64,000 bases of DNA from Jacaranda mimosifolia (taxonomy: Eukaryota > Streptophyta > Magnoliopsida > Lamiales > Bignoniaceae): positions 1,769,001 through 1,833,000 of the forward strand of contig CM032127.1 in assembly GCA_018894105.1 (NCBI GenBank), read 5' to 3'. Under the pieces are notes generated by a model that worked only from the letters and a program-made list of their open reading frames with translations, was not told the DNA's origin and ran no database searches. The number at the start of each line of letters is the position of its first letter. Positions within the stretch are counted from its first letter, which is position 1. Position numbers and translations under genes: made by a program. Of the stretch, positions 1-11,639 are shown piece after piece.

Positions 1-320
1 CTGATGGTACAAAGCCTCCCCTCACATGACTTTCTTATGTGTAAACAAGCAAGCAATTGCAGTCCAATGATACAAATTTAATTACCAGATACACCAAGTC
101 TGTATTAAATCATATAACTACATGGAAAATGAATACCAATGAAACTTACTTCACAAAACATGAAAATCTTGTGGATTTCATCAATAAGCTACGAATGGTT
201 TAAGAAAGTAGTTTTAACAATAATGTACCGTTACCATTTTAAATACTGCACAGAGCTGAAGCCTCATCTACAAAATTTAAAAGATAAAAGAACTCACAGA
301 AAAGATGTCAAATGACATAC

Positions 321-839
321 CTGACTGGGTATCTGTCTCTTGTAAAATACAGATGAGGATGGGAAATCAGCCTCGTATGAAGGGAATGAATGAATGTAGA
401 TCGAATACCGGCCCTCATGCCCCTTGAAAAATCTTTCCCAAAGAGGAGCCAACGGCAACGGTCCTTTGGTCAAGAACATGAATGCAATTTTTGGAACCCT
501 CTGAAATGGATACTTCTTAACACGGGGCACAAAAGACGCCCTCCAAAGCAACTCCTTGTCGCTCATTTTGTGAATCAAATCGGATGGGGGCTTGATCCAT
601 TGTTCTAAACTTTGCACTTCTGTATTGCAGGGCACTAAAGTAGGCCTCACCGAAGTCACAACACTATTAACTCCAAAGTACCTAATCATATAGATACTAA
701 CAACAGAGAATGTAAAACATAAAACCAGAAAAAATACAAATAACTGGAGCAGCCTTTGGGGCAAAACCCTAGTCTGGCTCGCCCTGCTTACTACATTAGG
801 ATCTTTACCTTCTTCCATATGTACAACCTTTAATTGCAT
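321..839 (-). CDS. BC10/core-2-I-branching type glycosyltransferase, first coding exon (partial)
   Basis: This is the N-terminal 173 codons of a plant DUF266/GT14-like glycosyltransferase (the brittle-culm BC10 type). These are Golgi type II membrane proteins thought to act on cell-wall or arabinogalactan glycans. The protein opens with a short cytosolic tail. A hydrophobic segment follows at about residues 28-53 (LLQLFVFFLVLCF...), then a stem, then the start of the catalytic domain with the family-like stretches VPKIAFMFLTKGPLPLAPLWERFF and YSIYIHSFP. The start is the first ATG of the open frame. The exon ends in CAG followed by GTATGT on the minus strand, a good phase-0 donor, so the frame beyond 321 is intron. 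The family is usually near 380 aa; the rest lies off the left edge. Identity is strong, but the donor substrate cannot be read from this fragment. Confidence 0.88.
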
Positions 840-1770
840 CTAATAAACAGTCTACCCCCACAATTTTCTTCTGCGTATCAAATTTCCAGCGTAAAAATCC
901 ACCTGAAATCTCAATAGAAAAGGCCAACTTTCCTCAAAAACAACCAAATCTCAATTCCTGAATCACACAGAGAAATACAACATATATAATCGACATTCCA
1001 ATCTGGGCACCCTCCGTATTTCAGCGATCAAAACAAACGACCCCTTTGCAAACCGATCGGGATTCTGATTCTTCTAAGAAAAACTAAACCCCATTAATAT
1101 CTTTATTCAATCAGTGACGAGGAACAAAGGAGCTTGATTTTCCCAAATAAATACAACCAAACTTTGCTATTTCCTACGCAAAGAAGCAGGGTAATATTCG
1201 GTACTCGAAAATTGCAGGTTTTACTCTATGTGGGGTTGGTTTGGGTGGGGGGGGGGGGGGTGCTAAAAAGAAAAAGGAACAAGAAGAGGCCAGCACGTAG
1301 AGGTTTCAACTCACAAAAGCTAAAAAAGGACGTTAGAGCAAATTGAGCTAAACTAACGAGTAACCCTCAAGACTTCCGCTTAGGAAAACAATAATTTTTG
1401 GAAAATATTCCCTGACAGAGAGAGAGAGAGAGATCACGGAATTAACATCTTCCCATCAAAGAACAATAATTTGAAGGGGGGTTTAACAACTTAACATACC
1501 AAGAACTTGATTTGGGATCTGTTTGGTTTCTTTAATTGATTCTTCCCCGCTAACATCACGCCATTTACAGCGTCTGATCGTATCAATAGAAAAAGAAACA
1601 CTGTTATAGTAATCAAAGAACCCAGAACAAAAACCCCCCAGAAATGGAAAAAGCAATTGGCAGAGATTAAAGTTGAAGAAGAAGAATGAGAACTACGAAG
1701 GTTACAATGACCTTATCGGATTATGAAAGACGAGAAAAACAACACAAAAAGGAGAAAGGACCGGCAAAAT
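840..1770 (-). other. Probable 5' untranslated region of the glycosyltransferase gene
   Basis: No coding frame continues upstream of 839. On the minus strand a good donor (CTTG then GTATGTT, near 1499) and a good acceptor (ATTTCAG, near 903) would remove a 5'UTR intron of about 0.6 kb. A pyrimidine-rich stretch at about 1650-1760 (minus-strand sense) resembles a transcript leader. The interval also holds a run of 14 G at 1247-1260 and a short GA repeat near 1419-1432. The UTR model is inference from splice consensus only. Confidence 0.35.
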
Positions 1771-2010
1771 CTAATGTGACAGAGGTAAAAGTGAATTAAA
1801 GAATTCAAGAATGTGCCTTGTCTGATGTATTTTAAGAATGTGTGTAAATCAAAATCACATGCGTAAGAAAAAGGTCGAGAGGGGGCGGGTGGGTTGGCGT
1901 GGGGGTAGGGGTGGGTTTGTGGTTGAGTTTGTTTGTTGGGCTTGCCACTTTGCCAGGTAATATTGGTGAATAAAAATGGACAGGCTATCCTCTAGATTTG
2001 GGAAGAATTT

Positions 2011-2632
2011 AAAGGATTATTAAGAGTGTCATTATTGTAATCCATAATAATTTTTATTTAAAATTAATTAGAATTGTAAATATAATCCCAATCTTTAGCT
2101 GTTGAGTTCTGGATTTTTAGCACAAGATGGTCAAATTTTGGTGGATTAAAGGATAATTAAGAATGTCATTATGGTAATCAAGAAAAAAAATTTCCTACTA
2201 ATTAGGATTGAAAATCCCAAATCTTTCAGTGCCCATTTGATTTTGTTTTCAAATACCCTTTTTCATTTTTGGCTGAAAATGAAAACAGAAAATTATCAAT
2301 TTCTCTCATATTTTCACAAACATTTTCATTCTCAAAATATTCTCTAGAACATACTATGACACTCTCTTTCCATTTTCACCTACTCACATTTGCACGATTT
2401 TTAATACAAAATACTATATTTTTCAAATACAACTCATTTTCAATATTATATAATCATTACATTTTAAACAAAATTCCCAAACAATATTTTATTTTTAAAT
2501 TCAGATTTATAACTAACTTTTCACTATTCATTTTCATTAAAAAATAAAAATATCTCCAAAAAACAAATTCAAATTGACCTTAGCTGTTGGGGACCGGATT
2601 TAGCGCAAGGTGGTCGAATTTTCTACTGGATC
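2011..2632. repeat. 137-bp tandem duplication, second copy split by a MITE
   Basis: Copy 1 begins at 2011 (AAAGGATTATTAAGAGTGTC) and copy 2 at 2148 (AAAGGATAATTAAGAATGTC), a 137-bp period. Copy 2 is interrupted after ATCTTT at about 2232 and resumes at about 2579 with TTAGCTGTTGGGG. This matches the uninterrupted AATCTTTAGCTGTTGAG in copy 1, which therefore acts as an empty site for the insertion. Nothing gene-like was seen in the rest of 1770-3188. Confidence 0.6.
2232..2578. mobile_element. MITE-like insertion of about 345 bp
   Basis: The ends are roughly inverted: the left end reads CATTTGATTTTGTTTTCAAA, and the reverse complement of the right end reads CAATTTGAATTTGTTTTTTG. The inside is AT-rich without coding potential. 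The related, uninterrupted tandem copy at 2011-2147 supports a real insertion. The target duplication could not be fixed to the base, so the superfamily is open. Confidence 0.45.
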
Positions 2633-3188
2633 AATCATGGAGTCTCAGCTATTCCATCCCGTGACAATGAAGTGCTAACAATAATTCCAGCCATCATAAT
2701 CTAATTTTCTAATTACGATTTGTCTAATCAAGTTTAATTTACTTGAAAAATCCACCTTGGGAAATATTTCCATGAGTTACCATGTTTGCCAATCTTGTAA
2801 CAAAATCTGCTCAAGTACCTAAAAAACAAATTATGTAGAATAACACAGATTGAAATTATGTAGAATAACACAGATTGTATGCTAATATTTTGCTACAGAC
2901 CATAATGTCTATGAGAGGGTAATGTAATATCTCCATTATTGGCATTCATTTGCAAAGATGATTTCAGACAAGCTTCATCAATTTTAGCATCTTTCAGACA
3001 GGAGATGGTGCTTAAGCATTGATGCATCCCATACTGTACAAGTTAACAAAGTTAAAAACGATGATAAACATCGGCTAATCTCAAGCCAACGTAGCCAGAA
3101 TTTCCATAAGTTAAACAGCATGAAATTTATACATATGATCATAAGCAGCAGTTAGTTTAAATCATGATTTTCCTGTAATGTCTTGGAC

Positions 3189-6100
3189 TTATTTCACCAC
3201 ATCGAATCTAGCACGAAGGTTGGAGATCATGACGGGGCATTCTCCCTTCTCATCATATTCGGCGAACTCTCCTCCTGACAAGTCGATGTCGTTGAATTTT
3301 GTTCCTTCAATCTACAAAAGAAAGAATGAAATTTGATAACATGAGGCAAAATCACAAATATACAAAGATAATACAGCAAAACTGGAGTATATGTTGATAC
3401 AAACAACAGAAGATCTGAAACCAACTGAATTTGAATCACAAAGTAATCACTACAAAGACAGGCAAGAATTTTCTTTTGGAGGAAAACAGTAGGGAAAATG
3501 CATATTAAAAGACGATTTCCCCATATTTTCCATGCACCAGAAGAAACTTGACCTTTCCATCCACTTACTGGGAAACATACTCTAGAAATCTTCTACATCA
3601 ATTTGCAGTACAACTTTTGTTGGTTTGTTTTCCTTTTTCCTCTTTTTGGTGGGGAGGGGAAATTGTTCGTGTTATATGCTTCATTTGTTAAAGAGCAAGC
3701 CCCCATCATTGCCTACAAATTTCTCAATAATTTCAAGTGAACACAATGAAACTAATAAAATAGTTACCAGGGAGTGAAACAGTGAAGCATAAATGGTACT
3801 GCAACATCCATTTTGCAAATGGGATAAAAAGTTTGGGGAGGTGAGCATGAGGACATGGGAAAACAAACTAATAAACCAAAATACAAAATAAAGAAAATAG
3901 AGATTGTTTAGCTAAAAACCAAATTATTTGATTTCAATTTCTAAAATAATTCATACAACCAAAATTTTGGACATCCAGACAACTCAAACCATCTGTTGCA
4001 AGATATGCATGAATGATTAAGGGAGTCAAAATTACCTTTAAACATGCGGAGGATCAATGTTGATATATAACAAACACAAAAATAACTGGCATGACTTCAG
4101 GTACATTAGGAAGACTCACAAGAAAAAAACCATCCTCAGCTTAATCCAAAAATAAAAGAAGATATTCAGACTTACAGACTCAGCTTTCCACCCAGTGCCA
4201 AACACAAAATCCAGAGGCTCATAACCTCTGCAGTCAAACAACATCAGAGGGGCATAGTTTCCAGCCTCAGCTTGTGCCTGAGTGAGAGGCTGGCCTCGAC
4301 CGTTGATCATGGTTACAGTTCCTTCCCTAGAGCAAAACTTACACTGAAAGTAGAAAGAGATAATAAGAAACAATACCAACTAATAGTGACTAAAACGTAC
4401 ATGCTTGATGGTGGCTAAGAAACCAAAGTGATCAATCCTGACACCAGTTATCGATGATAACAGTAAACTAATCAGTTACTTCTTATAGAAAAATTCACTG
4501 TACCAAAGAAAAATTTAGAGTGTAATGGGTATTTTTACAGGATATTTCTCAATTTCACAAGATTTATTGGTATCTAATTCAACTCACAAATTCACACCAG
4601 AATGTGACAACCGAGCAATCATGCTCATATACCATATTACATGCACAGAGCACTAGACAAGCATTGTTTGCTCAAACATAGAAAGTTCTAAAATCAGAGA
4701 ACTCGCATGCTCCTGAGAGGATGAATATGAAGTCCAACCTTCTGAGCAAGATGAGTATCACTCCTGCCTTTTGCAGAAGGAACTGTCTCATTCAAGCTAA
4801 CACATGTCTCTTTCTGTGTTACCTCCCCACAATTCCCACATTTCAGCTGCAGAAATGCAAAACAATGAATGAACATAGGCAAAATTAAAGCTCAAAATCC
4901 ACAAACAATTTTGACAAGTAACCATATAACCAAGTAAAAGCATCCTAAAAGTTCGTACAAAATCTTGAAAAAATAATCCTAGAGCAAGAAAAAATAAATC
5001 AACACCACAAATACTCAACAGAGTACGAAAAAAACTAAGCAATTACCAACACAAACCCTTGCGAAAACATAACCTAGAGCAAGACAAATAAAACCAAAGG
5101 AAAACTGTAAGCAAGCAAGAGCACATGCATAGATAACGATAACTTAAACACACACATGCAAGAGCTAGACCACAAAATTAAACAAATCTAGATTAAGATA
5201 GTATTAAAAACATCATGACAACAGATGCTCATAAATATTGCCAAATGTCAAAAAAAACAAAAAACAAAAATAAAAATAAACACACACACACACACACAAA
5301 AAAAAAAAAAAAATGCCACAAAATTCAATTAAAAATGAGCTGAAATCGAAGTAGAAACCATAATTTATTGCATGCACTGATTCAAGGCCATAAAAACCTC
5401 ATATACACAAAACATGACCACAGGGAGTGTACATATGCAAACTGTGCTCACACAACGAGGATGAAGAAGTCAAAATCATGGCATAACATGGAAACACCAT
5501 AAATTTGAGCACAAATAAATGAAAATTGAATCAAAATCCTAGATAATCAACACCCACTACAAAACAAATGCTGCTTCAACACTATAATGTTCTCATCCAC
5601 ACAGAAACATTAACGAAACATACATGGAAATTATGTAAATGAGGCAAAAATATGCCAATCTCCACGAGTAACAGTGAAAATTGAGAGTAAATGAGCTCAA
5701 ATAGAAGCAAACACTCCAGGTAGTCAACCTACCACTACAGTTTCAACATTGTTAAAAACAACCACCCATATACACATAAAAATGTAAATTACCATCGTAA
5801 TCAAACACATATACTCCACTTTAGGATATAATAACAATGCACCAAAATAATAATGGTGGTTGTAGCCACAACAGATTGAAAATAGCGCAAAAACTGAGCA
5901 AGGACGAAACGATTTCAACCACTAGAGACACAAATAACCAAATCTGGTCTCCATACACCAAAACACACTCGTACGCCAGCTAAATAAGTCAAAATCCAAA
6001 AACAACAGGGACAAGCCATAAATTTAAGCCAGCATGAGCGAAAAGTCGAAGCGAAAATGTCAGATAATTAAATACCACCAGAAATGCTGCTTCGAGACAA

Positions 6101-6242
6101 GAAAATCATAGCATAAATAGAAAAAGCATCGTACAAATACCTTGAAGTAGTAGGTGAAGTTAGGATCGTCGCAACCGCCTTGAGGCTGAAGATCGGTAAG
6201 ATTCTCGAGCTCCGCGGTGATCATCAACAAGTAGTTCACCAT
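3189..6242 (-). CDS. CXXC-motif zinc-binding protein (DUF866 family), complete
   Basis: Four coding exons on the minus strand: 6141-6242, 4739-4846, 4176-4343 and 3189-3311, all joined in phase 0, giving 166 aa. The start is MVNYLLMITAELENL and the end is NLRARFDVVK. Two CxxC pairs, CGNC (about residues 37-40) and CKFC (about 71-74), form the expected zinc site. Around them are the family hallmarks GGCDDPNFTYYFK, FDCRGYEPLDF and DLSGGEFAEYDEKGECPV. The protein matches in length and order the eukaryotic DUF866 proteins (human C1orf123/CZIB; Arabidopsis At4g32930). These are small soluble metal-binding proteins whose plant role is not well defined. Intron 1 is about 1.3 kb and AT-rich. No lesion was seen. 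Element A begins about 1.05 kb upstream of the ATG. Confidence 0.95.
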
Positions 6243-7289
6243 CTTTCCTGAAACGGTTCGAATCTACGCTTTTCTCAAGCTCGCTGTGTGTATTCGCCCG
6301 TGCTTTTTGCTCAGTGCTCGCGCCTCCAACGGAGTCCGCGGGTTCCCTGTTCGCAAGTTGGGGCTAAGGATCGGAATCATCGGGTCAAAGTCGGACCGAT
6401 CCGAACTCACCTTATAACGGGTTGTGCTTGTGCACCCATAAATTGGTTTTCGGGTGGACGTTTCGGGTTTGGGATCACTAGCCGTCACAACACGCATAAA
6501 TTAAGATTTTTGTATCATTAATTTTAATTATATCAATAAATAATAAAAAAATTAATTTTTTATACAATATAAATAAATAATAACATAATTGTAACAATAA
6601 CCACATAAACTAACTTAAAATCAGTATTCAAAAAATCAGACCGTTCATTTTATCGGAAAACTTATTAGTTCACAGTTCACTAATTCAACAGATGGTTGGA
6701 TTGTAATTGAATCGCAATTTAACCTTGACGTCATAATTACAAAATATATATAATTATATTATGTATATTATTTAAAAATTAACAAAATACCAAAATATAA
6801 AACATAAAGAGTTTAAATAATATTGTCAACATTACAATCCAAATTTCACCATTCATATTATAAATACTCACAACAATTTAAATATCTCAAGTCTAAAGTT
6901 TAAAGTTGAAAATGTGTGAGTTAATTATAAAGTCTAAACTCTAAATCAATAATTTATTTTTTTTAATTTTTAGATAACTTATGAGGCGTTCATTAATCTT
7001 AAAACTTTGTATTTAGATAAAAAAAAATTAAAAAATTAATTTTATTACAAATTAAATGAAAAAATCGATCCGATTCATTGATCTGACCAACCAGTCTGAA
7101 CGATTTTAACAAAATAGAACATTTTTTTGAGTTTTTTAAATTTTTGAGAAAATTGGACTAGTTGACGATCCAATCGATCCGTATGATCCCTTTTTTCAAA
7201 CCATGCATAAAATATTATTTTCAGCACCATCCTCCCGACCCTCAAATCTATTATTTTTCTTCGAGTATCCAATTATAAATCCTGCTGAT
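6243..7289. other. Spacer between the CXXC gene and element A
   Basis: The first 240 bases upstream of the CXXC gene start are relatively GC-rich (about 6260-6500) and likely hold its 5'UTR and core promoter. The remainder is AT-rich. Stretches at about 6630-6720 and 7060-7200 share GATCCGAT- and CTGACCAACC-like wording that recalls degenerate dispersed repeats, but I could not pair the ends convincingly. No gene was seen. Confidence 0.4.
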
Positions 7290-7439
7290 TTAAAGTAACA
7301 GTCAATTAGAAAAAAATTCATAAACCTACTTTCACTTTAGTGTTCAGTCCCCATTTGAATTTTTACACACTAAACTCCCTACTTTTTCACAAAACTTAGA
7401 AATTACTCCCCACATCTTTTAGAAAGACACATATATCCT

Positions 7440-7970
7440 TGTAACTAGAGAAAACAACAAAAATACCTGAAAATGCATTCTTCTCTTCAAGAAAAATGCT
7501 TTCATATTTTTTTTTCCTGAAATTGACGACTTCCCCAAGCGGCCAAACAAAAGGGCACGAAATCGTTCCTCTACCATTGACGCGAGGAGAAGAAGAGAAA
7601 AAAAAGAAAAGAAAAAAAAATACCAAAATTTTTGCCATTTTTTCTATGACAATGGAAGGAGAAACAGCGGCAACAAGAAGCGAAATACAAAAAGAAGTAA
7701 TCGAAAGAAACAAATATATGTTTTCTGCATTTACAGTTTTAAATGTCTGTGATTTTTCAGTGTTGTACTTATTTCTTGTCTATTTTCTCATGTTTAGGGT
7801 TTTTGTTCCCTTTTTAGTTGTGAAACACTTGAACCCAATTGATATATATAATTTTTATTGTGAGATGGGAAGTTTTTTATTTGTACTTGAAAGGCATGAA
7901 AGTTGTACTTCACTTTTTTGAGGTTTATACTTCTTTTTACCTGAAATTATACGGTAAAATTATCTGAAAG
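7440..7970. other. Unique segment of element A inside its left terminal repeat
   Basis: It lies between the left inverted repeat and the first array. The plus frame 7496-7921 is open for 141 codons, but its translation is low-complexity and hydrophobic with no domain I recognise. I do not call it a gene. It could be a captured host fragment or a remnant of the element's original subterminal region. Confidence 0.4.
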
Positions 7971-9520
7971 TGGTAGTATATTATTTGTGGTACAAAACAA
8001 ACAAGCTTACAGTACACATTAAGCAAAAGTGTAGTATATAATCTGTGTAACTGCAGTATATTTTAGAAGCAAATATAGTATAAACATTCAAACTTGCAGT
8101 ACACATTAAGAAAAAGTGTAGTATATAATCTGTGTAACTGCAGTACATTTTAAAAGCATTTGTAGTACAAAATATTCAAAGCTGCAGATTAAATGAAATT
8201 ATAGTATATAATTTGTGTGCATGCAGTATATTTTAGAAGCAGCTATAGTACAAAAGCATTAAAGCATGCAATATAGATTAACTGAAAATGTAGTATATAA
8301 TTTGTGTATCTGTAGTACAAAATATTTAAGCATGTAGTATATATTAAATGAAAGTGTAGTATATAATCTGTGTAAAGAGGAACTAAACTCATCCGGTGCA
8401 AAAAAAAGATCAGAGTTGAGTTAGGGCACCGCATACACTTCGAGTCCTTGTGTATGTGTTGACAAGGACGTCAACGGATCGAGTGGGGGAGAATGTCATG
8501 GGTCGCTCATTGGAGAAGAATTGCGACCGTGACTTGAAGGGGCATTAGGAATGACAAGGCATTGTCGGCTCACCCGATAAAGCGAAAAAGGCCCATGAGC
8601 AGAGACTCTTACGAGGTGCGGTTTGAAAAACTGTTTCAATGGCATATTCCTTGAGTTATGAGGATGCTTCCCACCAAGTTTGAAGTCATTCCGTGTCCAT
8701 TTGGGCACCGAACATTGAGGGCGACCTAAAGTGGTCTTACTACAAGCAGGTAGTGCAAAGATGCATTGAGCAGAGTGTCTTCGAAAAGGAATTTTGTGAA
8801 ACTGTTTCAGTGGGGTGTTCCTTGAGGTGTTGGCAACGTTCCCACCAAGTTTCACCAGTAGACGGTTCTGTTTGGATAGGAAACGGCGAAGATCTTTAGA
8901 ATGCGGCAGTGCAGTGGCATTGCTGTAATTCCAGCTTATTGCGAGGGAAATTACTGTTCCATGAAGAATCGGACGAGGCTGGAACTTTGTGGAGTTAATG
9001 TATAAGCTGAGAGCTATCCAACGGTTCAAGCGGCAAGTGATTTGGACACTGGGAAAGGAAGTTGCGAAAATGTAGTACAAAACATTCAAGCTTATAGATT
9101 AAATAAAATTATAGTATATAATTTGTGTACATGCAGTATATTTTAGAAGTATCTGTAGTACAAAAATATTCAAGCGTGCAGTATACATTAACTGAAAATA
9201 TAGTATATAATCTGTGTATCTGCAGTACATTTTAGAAGCAATTGTAGTACAAAATATTTAAGCTTGCAATATACATTAAATGAAAGTGTAGTATATAATC
9301 TCTGTAACTGCAGTACATTTTATAAACAAATGTAATATAAACATTTATGCTTGCAGTTCACATCAGGCAAAAGTGTAGCATATAATCTATGTAACTGCAG
9401 TACATTTTAGAAGCATTTGTAGTACAAAACATTCAAGCATATAAATTAAATTAAATTATAATTTAATATTTGTATATATGCAGTACATTTTAGAAGCAAT
9501 TGTAATACAAAACATTTAAG
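7970..9520. repeat. Array type a: about 88-bp units made of four 22-bp subunits
   Basis: The unit reads as four 22-base pieces starting GTAGTATATAATC, GCAGTACATTTTA, GTAGTACAAAACA and GCAGTACACATTA. Successive GTAGTATATAAT starts at 8031, 8118, 8201, 8290 and 8356 give spacings of 66-89 bp. The array is interrupted by foreign sequence at about 8378-9068 and resumes to about 9520. The same unit occurs inverted in element B at about 41.4-42.4 kb. Confidence 0.8.
8378..9068. mobile_element. Ty3-like retroelement 3' end (polypurine tract plus LTR-like sequence)
   Basis: This less AT-rich block breaks array a. It contains GAGTGGGGGAGAA, like a polypurine tract, directly followed at 8494 by TGTCATGGGTCGC, like the start of an LTR; this arrangement is typical at the 3' end of Ty3 elements. 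About 115 bases of pre-tract sequence precede it. Within the LTR-like part a segment of about 85 bases is repeated with a 171-bp offset (CCCACCAAGTTT at 8670 and 8841). No clear CA end or target duplication was found, so it may be truncated. No coding frame remains. Confidence 0.5.
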
Positions 9521-9639
9521 CCTATAGGGTTTGAATCATACTTTGTATGTACATACATATGTAAATTGAAGCATACTTTGTTTATAATATTTTTTGTATG
9601 TAAGTATAATTTTCCATCAAGTATTTATAATATTTTTAT

Positions 9640-10445
9640 TTCAGTACAATATGAGGGAAAAGAATTATAAATGTAGAACGAACAAAGTATAAATGGTGTT
9701 ATGTTGAAATACACTTCAATACAATTGAAATCGAGCAGTGAATTTGAGTACAATATGATGGAAATGAAGTACAAATATAGAAAAAAATAAAGTACAAATG
9801 GTGTGATGTTGAAGTACACTTCAATTAAATTGAAATTAGGTAGTGAATTTAAATACAATATGATGGAAATGAAGTATAAATGTAGAACAAACAAAGTATA
9901 AATGGTGTTATATTGAAATACAATTCAATTAAATTAAAATCGAGCAGTGAATTTGAATACAATATGAGGAAAATGAAGTACAAGCGTAGAACAAACAAAG
10001 TATAAATAGTGTTATGTTGAAGTACAGTTCAATTAAATTGAAATCGGACAGTGAATTTGAGTACAACATGATGGAAATGAAGTACAAACGTAGAACAAAT
10101 AAAGTATAAATGATGTTATGTTGAAGTACACTTCAATTAAATTGAAGTTGAACAGTGAATTTGAGTACAATATGATGTAAATGAAGTACAAACTTAGAAC
10201 AAACAAAATATAAATGGTATTATGTTGAAGTACATTTTAACTAAATTGAAATCGAACAGTGAATTTGAGTACAATATCATAGAAATGAAGTACAAACATA
10301 AAACAAACAAAGTATAAATGGTGTTATGTTGAAGTACACTTCAATTAAATTGAAATCAGGAAGTGAATTGAGTACAATATGATGAAAATAAAGTAGAAAT
10401 ATAGAACAAACAAAGTATAAATTGTGTTATGTTGAAGTACACTTA
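9640..10445. repeat. Array type b: eight copies of a 104-bp unit
   Basis: The anchor AAATGGTGTTAT (with variants) recurs at 9691, 9796, 9900, 10004, 10108, 10212, 10316 and 10419, giving spacings of 105, 104, 104, 104, 104, 104 and 103. Each unit contains four AGTAYA cores (GAAGTACAAATG, AAAGTATAAATG, GAAGTACACTTC, GAGTACAATATG) spaced about 20-40 bp. The reading frames across it are accidental repeats of the same words. The inverted counterpart in element B (40.19-41.25 kb) keeps exactly the 104-bp spacing. Confidence 0.9.
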
Positions 10446-10779
10446 TTGCAATTGAATAATTAGTCTCCAATAATTGTAGTGATGATCAAATACAATATTT
10501 TGAGATAATCGAATAAGGTGAAGTACATATTTGTACGGGTTATAGGGTGGATATTATTATCAAATGCTCATTTATTTACATCTTTGAAAGCATAAGTATT
10601 CTTTACATTACTGCGATTGATAACATTCATTCGTTCAACATTAGTGGTTAACACTTTAAAACTTTAATATTATTTTATTCATATAATAAATATTACACAT
10701 ATTTTTAGAGTTTAGTTATTAATTACTGAGACTTAAAAATCAAATAATGGAACAAATTTCAATTCAACAATATTAGTAA

Positions 10780-11350
10780 AAATATTAAGAAATGGAGTAC
10801 ATAATGGCCGAAATGAAATACAAATGTCATGAAATCAAGTATAAATCTTTCAGATTGAGGTACGAAAGCGCTAATATTTTGGACAATATCCATTTGATAA
10901 CTTCCACGCTAAACAAGTACATTATTGCCAAAAAGAAGTACAAATGTCATGAAATCAAGTATAATTCTACCAGATTTGGGTACAAAATAACTGATATCTC
11001 GGACAACATGTAAAAATGCCAATTTCACGCTAAATCAAATACATAATTGTCGAAATGAAGTACAATTGTCATGAAATCAAGTATAATTCTCCCAGATTAT
11101 GGTGCAAAATAACTGATATATCCAACAACATATAAAAATGCCAATTTCACGCTAAATCAAATACATAATTGCCGAAATGAAGTACAATTGTCATGACATC
11201 AAGTATAATTCTCCCAGATTGGGGTGCAAAATAACTAATATCTCGGACAATATACAAAAATACCAATTTCACACTAAATTAAGTACATAATTACCGAAAT
11301 AAAGTACAAATATCAAGAAATCAAGTATAAATCTCCTAGATTAATTTACA
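10780..11350. repeat. Array type c: about 120-bp units
   Basis: Four to five units carry GAAGTACAAATGTCATGAAATC followed by AAGTATAATTCTCCCAGATT and a CTGATATCTCGGACAA word. Neighbouring unit starts near 11057 and 11178 are 121 bp apart. The first units begin about 10790. The inverted form appears in element B around 39.98-40.16 kb, mixed with type b. Confidence 0.7.
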
Positions 11351-11364
11351 AAATTTAGCTAGAT

Positions 11365-11622
11365 TACTGATTCTTTGCAGGTTCGACAATTATGTCATGT
11401 TCTACCACACCTTTTACACTTAATTACACGTTTCTCAATTTGTGATGGAATCTTCTGTGTCCTTCTATGCCCAGGTTGAGATCGGCAATCAGGTGCATTA
11501 ATGACGCCATCATCATATAGAGGGAACATATGCATATCATATGTATGAATGGGGTTTATCACTGCTTGATATGCTTGTTGATACATCTCAACTCGGCAAT
11601 ATTGATCGGTAAAGTCATACGA
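11365..11622 (-). pseudogene. MuDR-type transposase C-terminal relic
   Basis: Minus-strand translation gives the stretch DFTDQYCRVEMYQQAYQ, then INPI, then SQPGHRRTQKIPSQ, then KCKRCGRT, a stop codon (11395-11397), and HNCRTCK in the same frame. This is the usual tail of plant MULE transposases: the end of the SWIM finger region, a proline/arginine-rich RRxPGRxxxxRIPS-like segment, and a CCHC zinc knuckle of the form CxxC...HN..TC. The in-frame stop sits inside the knuckle, so the relic is not functional. The upstream catalytic domain is absent and replaced by array d. Confidence 0.75.
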
Positions 11623-11639
11623 TGAAAGTGACTTTAACT

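Noticed and set aside
6600..7250. Possible TIR element upstream of the CXXC gene
   Set aside because: The suggestive words at both sides do not align as inverted or direct repeats well enough to set ends.
7496..7921. 141-codon open frame in element A
   Set aside because: Low-complexity hydrophobic translation, no family features and no splice context; likely chance in AT-rich transposon sequence.
9625..9894. Open frames across the 104-bp array
   Set aside because: The peptides simply repeat the DNA unit (LYFISIILYSNSL words) and stop with the array; not a gene.
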